Source: an uncultured Eubacteriales bacterium (GTDB taxonomy: Bacteria > Bacillota > Clostridia > Oscillospirales > Acutalibacteraceae). Taken from it: a stretch of 31,933 nt of DNA. A program made the translations under genes and the position numbers. Below, piece by piece: positions 31,916 to 31,933 of the stretch; position 1 is the first letter of the stretch; the number at the start of each line of letters is the position of its first letter. Under the pieces are notes generated by a model that saw only the letters and a list, made by a program, of their open reading frames with translations, was not told where the DNA came from and searched no databases. The stretch is from assembly GCA_948762645.1 (NCBI GenBank), contig CAQBRY010000002.1:17504-49436 (forward strand). Direction: 5' to 3'.

Positions 31916-31933
31916 GTTTAATCATTACCTCAC

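Noticed and set aside
1..31933. tRNA or rRNA genes, CRISPR arrays, insertion sequences, prophage, replication origin
   Set aside because: No cloverleaf-like GC-rich 70-90 base segments, regularly spaced repeats, transposase or integrase motifs, or DnaA-box clusters were seen on either strand.

Overview
The window looks like a piece of a Firmicutes (Clostridia) chromosome. It is very AT-rich, uses the standard code, has purine-rich Shine-Dalgarno sites (GGAGG, GGTG), and many genes begin with TTG or GTG. Gene order is typical of the phylum: rplU-prp-rpmA-(x)-obgE-mrnC, miaB-ylbF/ymcA-mutS-mutL-miaA, (HlyD-like)-sepF-divIVA-ileS-lspA-rluD, and ddl-murI-(DUF1934)-argS. SpoIIE, SepF, DivIVA, Prp and a Prp-type L27 extension all point to a spore-former-derived, single-membrane lineage close to Oscillospirales/Ruminococcaceae. 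No rRNA, tRNA, CRISPR array, insertion sequence or phage gene was found, and coding density is high. No gene-free stretch exceeds 300 bases.

Layout. 1-1.25 kb: 3' part of a glucose/GlcNAc-family PTS permease (EIIC-EIIB) and a terminator. 1.27-5.35 kb: peptidoglycan precursor genes ddl and murI, a DUF1934 gene and argS. 5.37-8.67 kb: a good promoter and an L21-type leader, then rplU, prp, rpmA, an inserted Nif11-leader-like gene, a hairpin, obgE and mrnC. 8.7-10.4 kb: an accessory patch with a 63-residue Cys-rich protein behind a strong promoter, a lipoprotein plus CrtO-like acyltransferase pair, and a solo MazF toxin. 10.55-17.9 kb: tRNA thiomethylation/prenylation genes interleaved with mismatch repair. 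17.9-24.7 kb: division genes, ileS, signal peptidase II and a pseudouridine synthase. 24.8-28.35 kb: polyphosphate kinase, phosphofructokinase and a second Nif11-leader-like gene. 28.4-31.9 kb: a secreted Myb-type protein, a bidirectional terminator, then spoIIE and a sigma-region-4-like gene on the minus strand.

The most striking gene is at 28439-29059. It encodes a Sec signal peptide followed by two tandem Myb (R2R3-type) DNA-binding repeats and an acidic, aromatic-rich tail. The repeats resemble those of parabasalid protists in the segments NRNPRQCRERW and LPGRSD. An exported Myb protein makes no sense inside a bacterium but makes sense as an effector aimed at a eukaryotic host nucleus. 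I infer, without proof, that the organism lives in or on a protist, for example as a gut-flagellate endosymbiont, and took this gene from its host. Two paralogous Nif11-leader-like small proteins, one built into the universally conserved ribosomal-protein/obg operon, form a second system with no obvious precedent. Housekeeping pathways (mismatch repair, wall precursors, division, glycolysis) look intact, so the genome is not extremely eroded.
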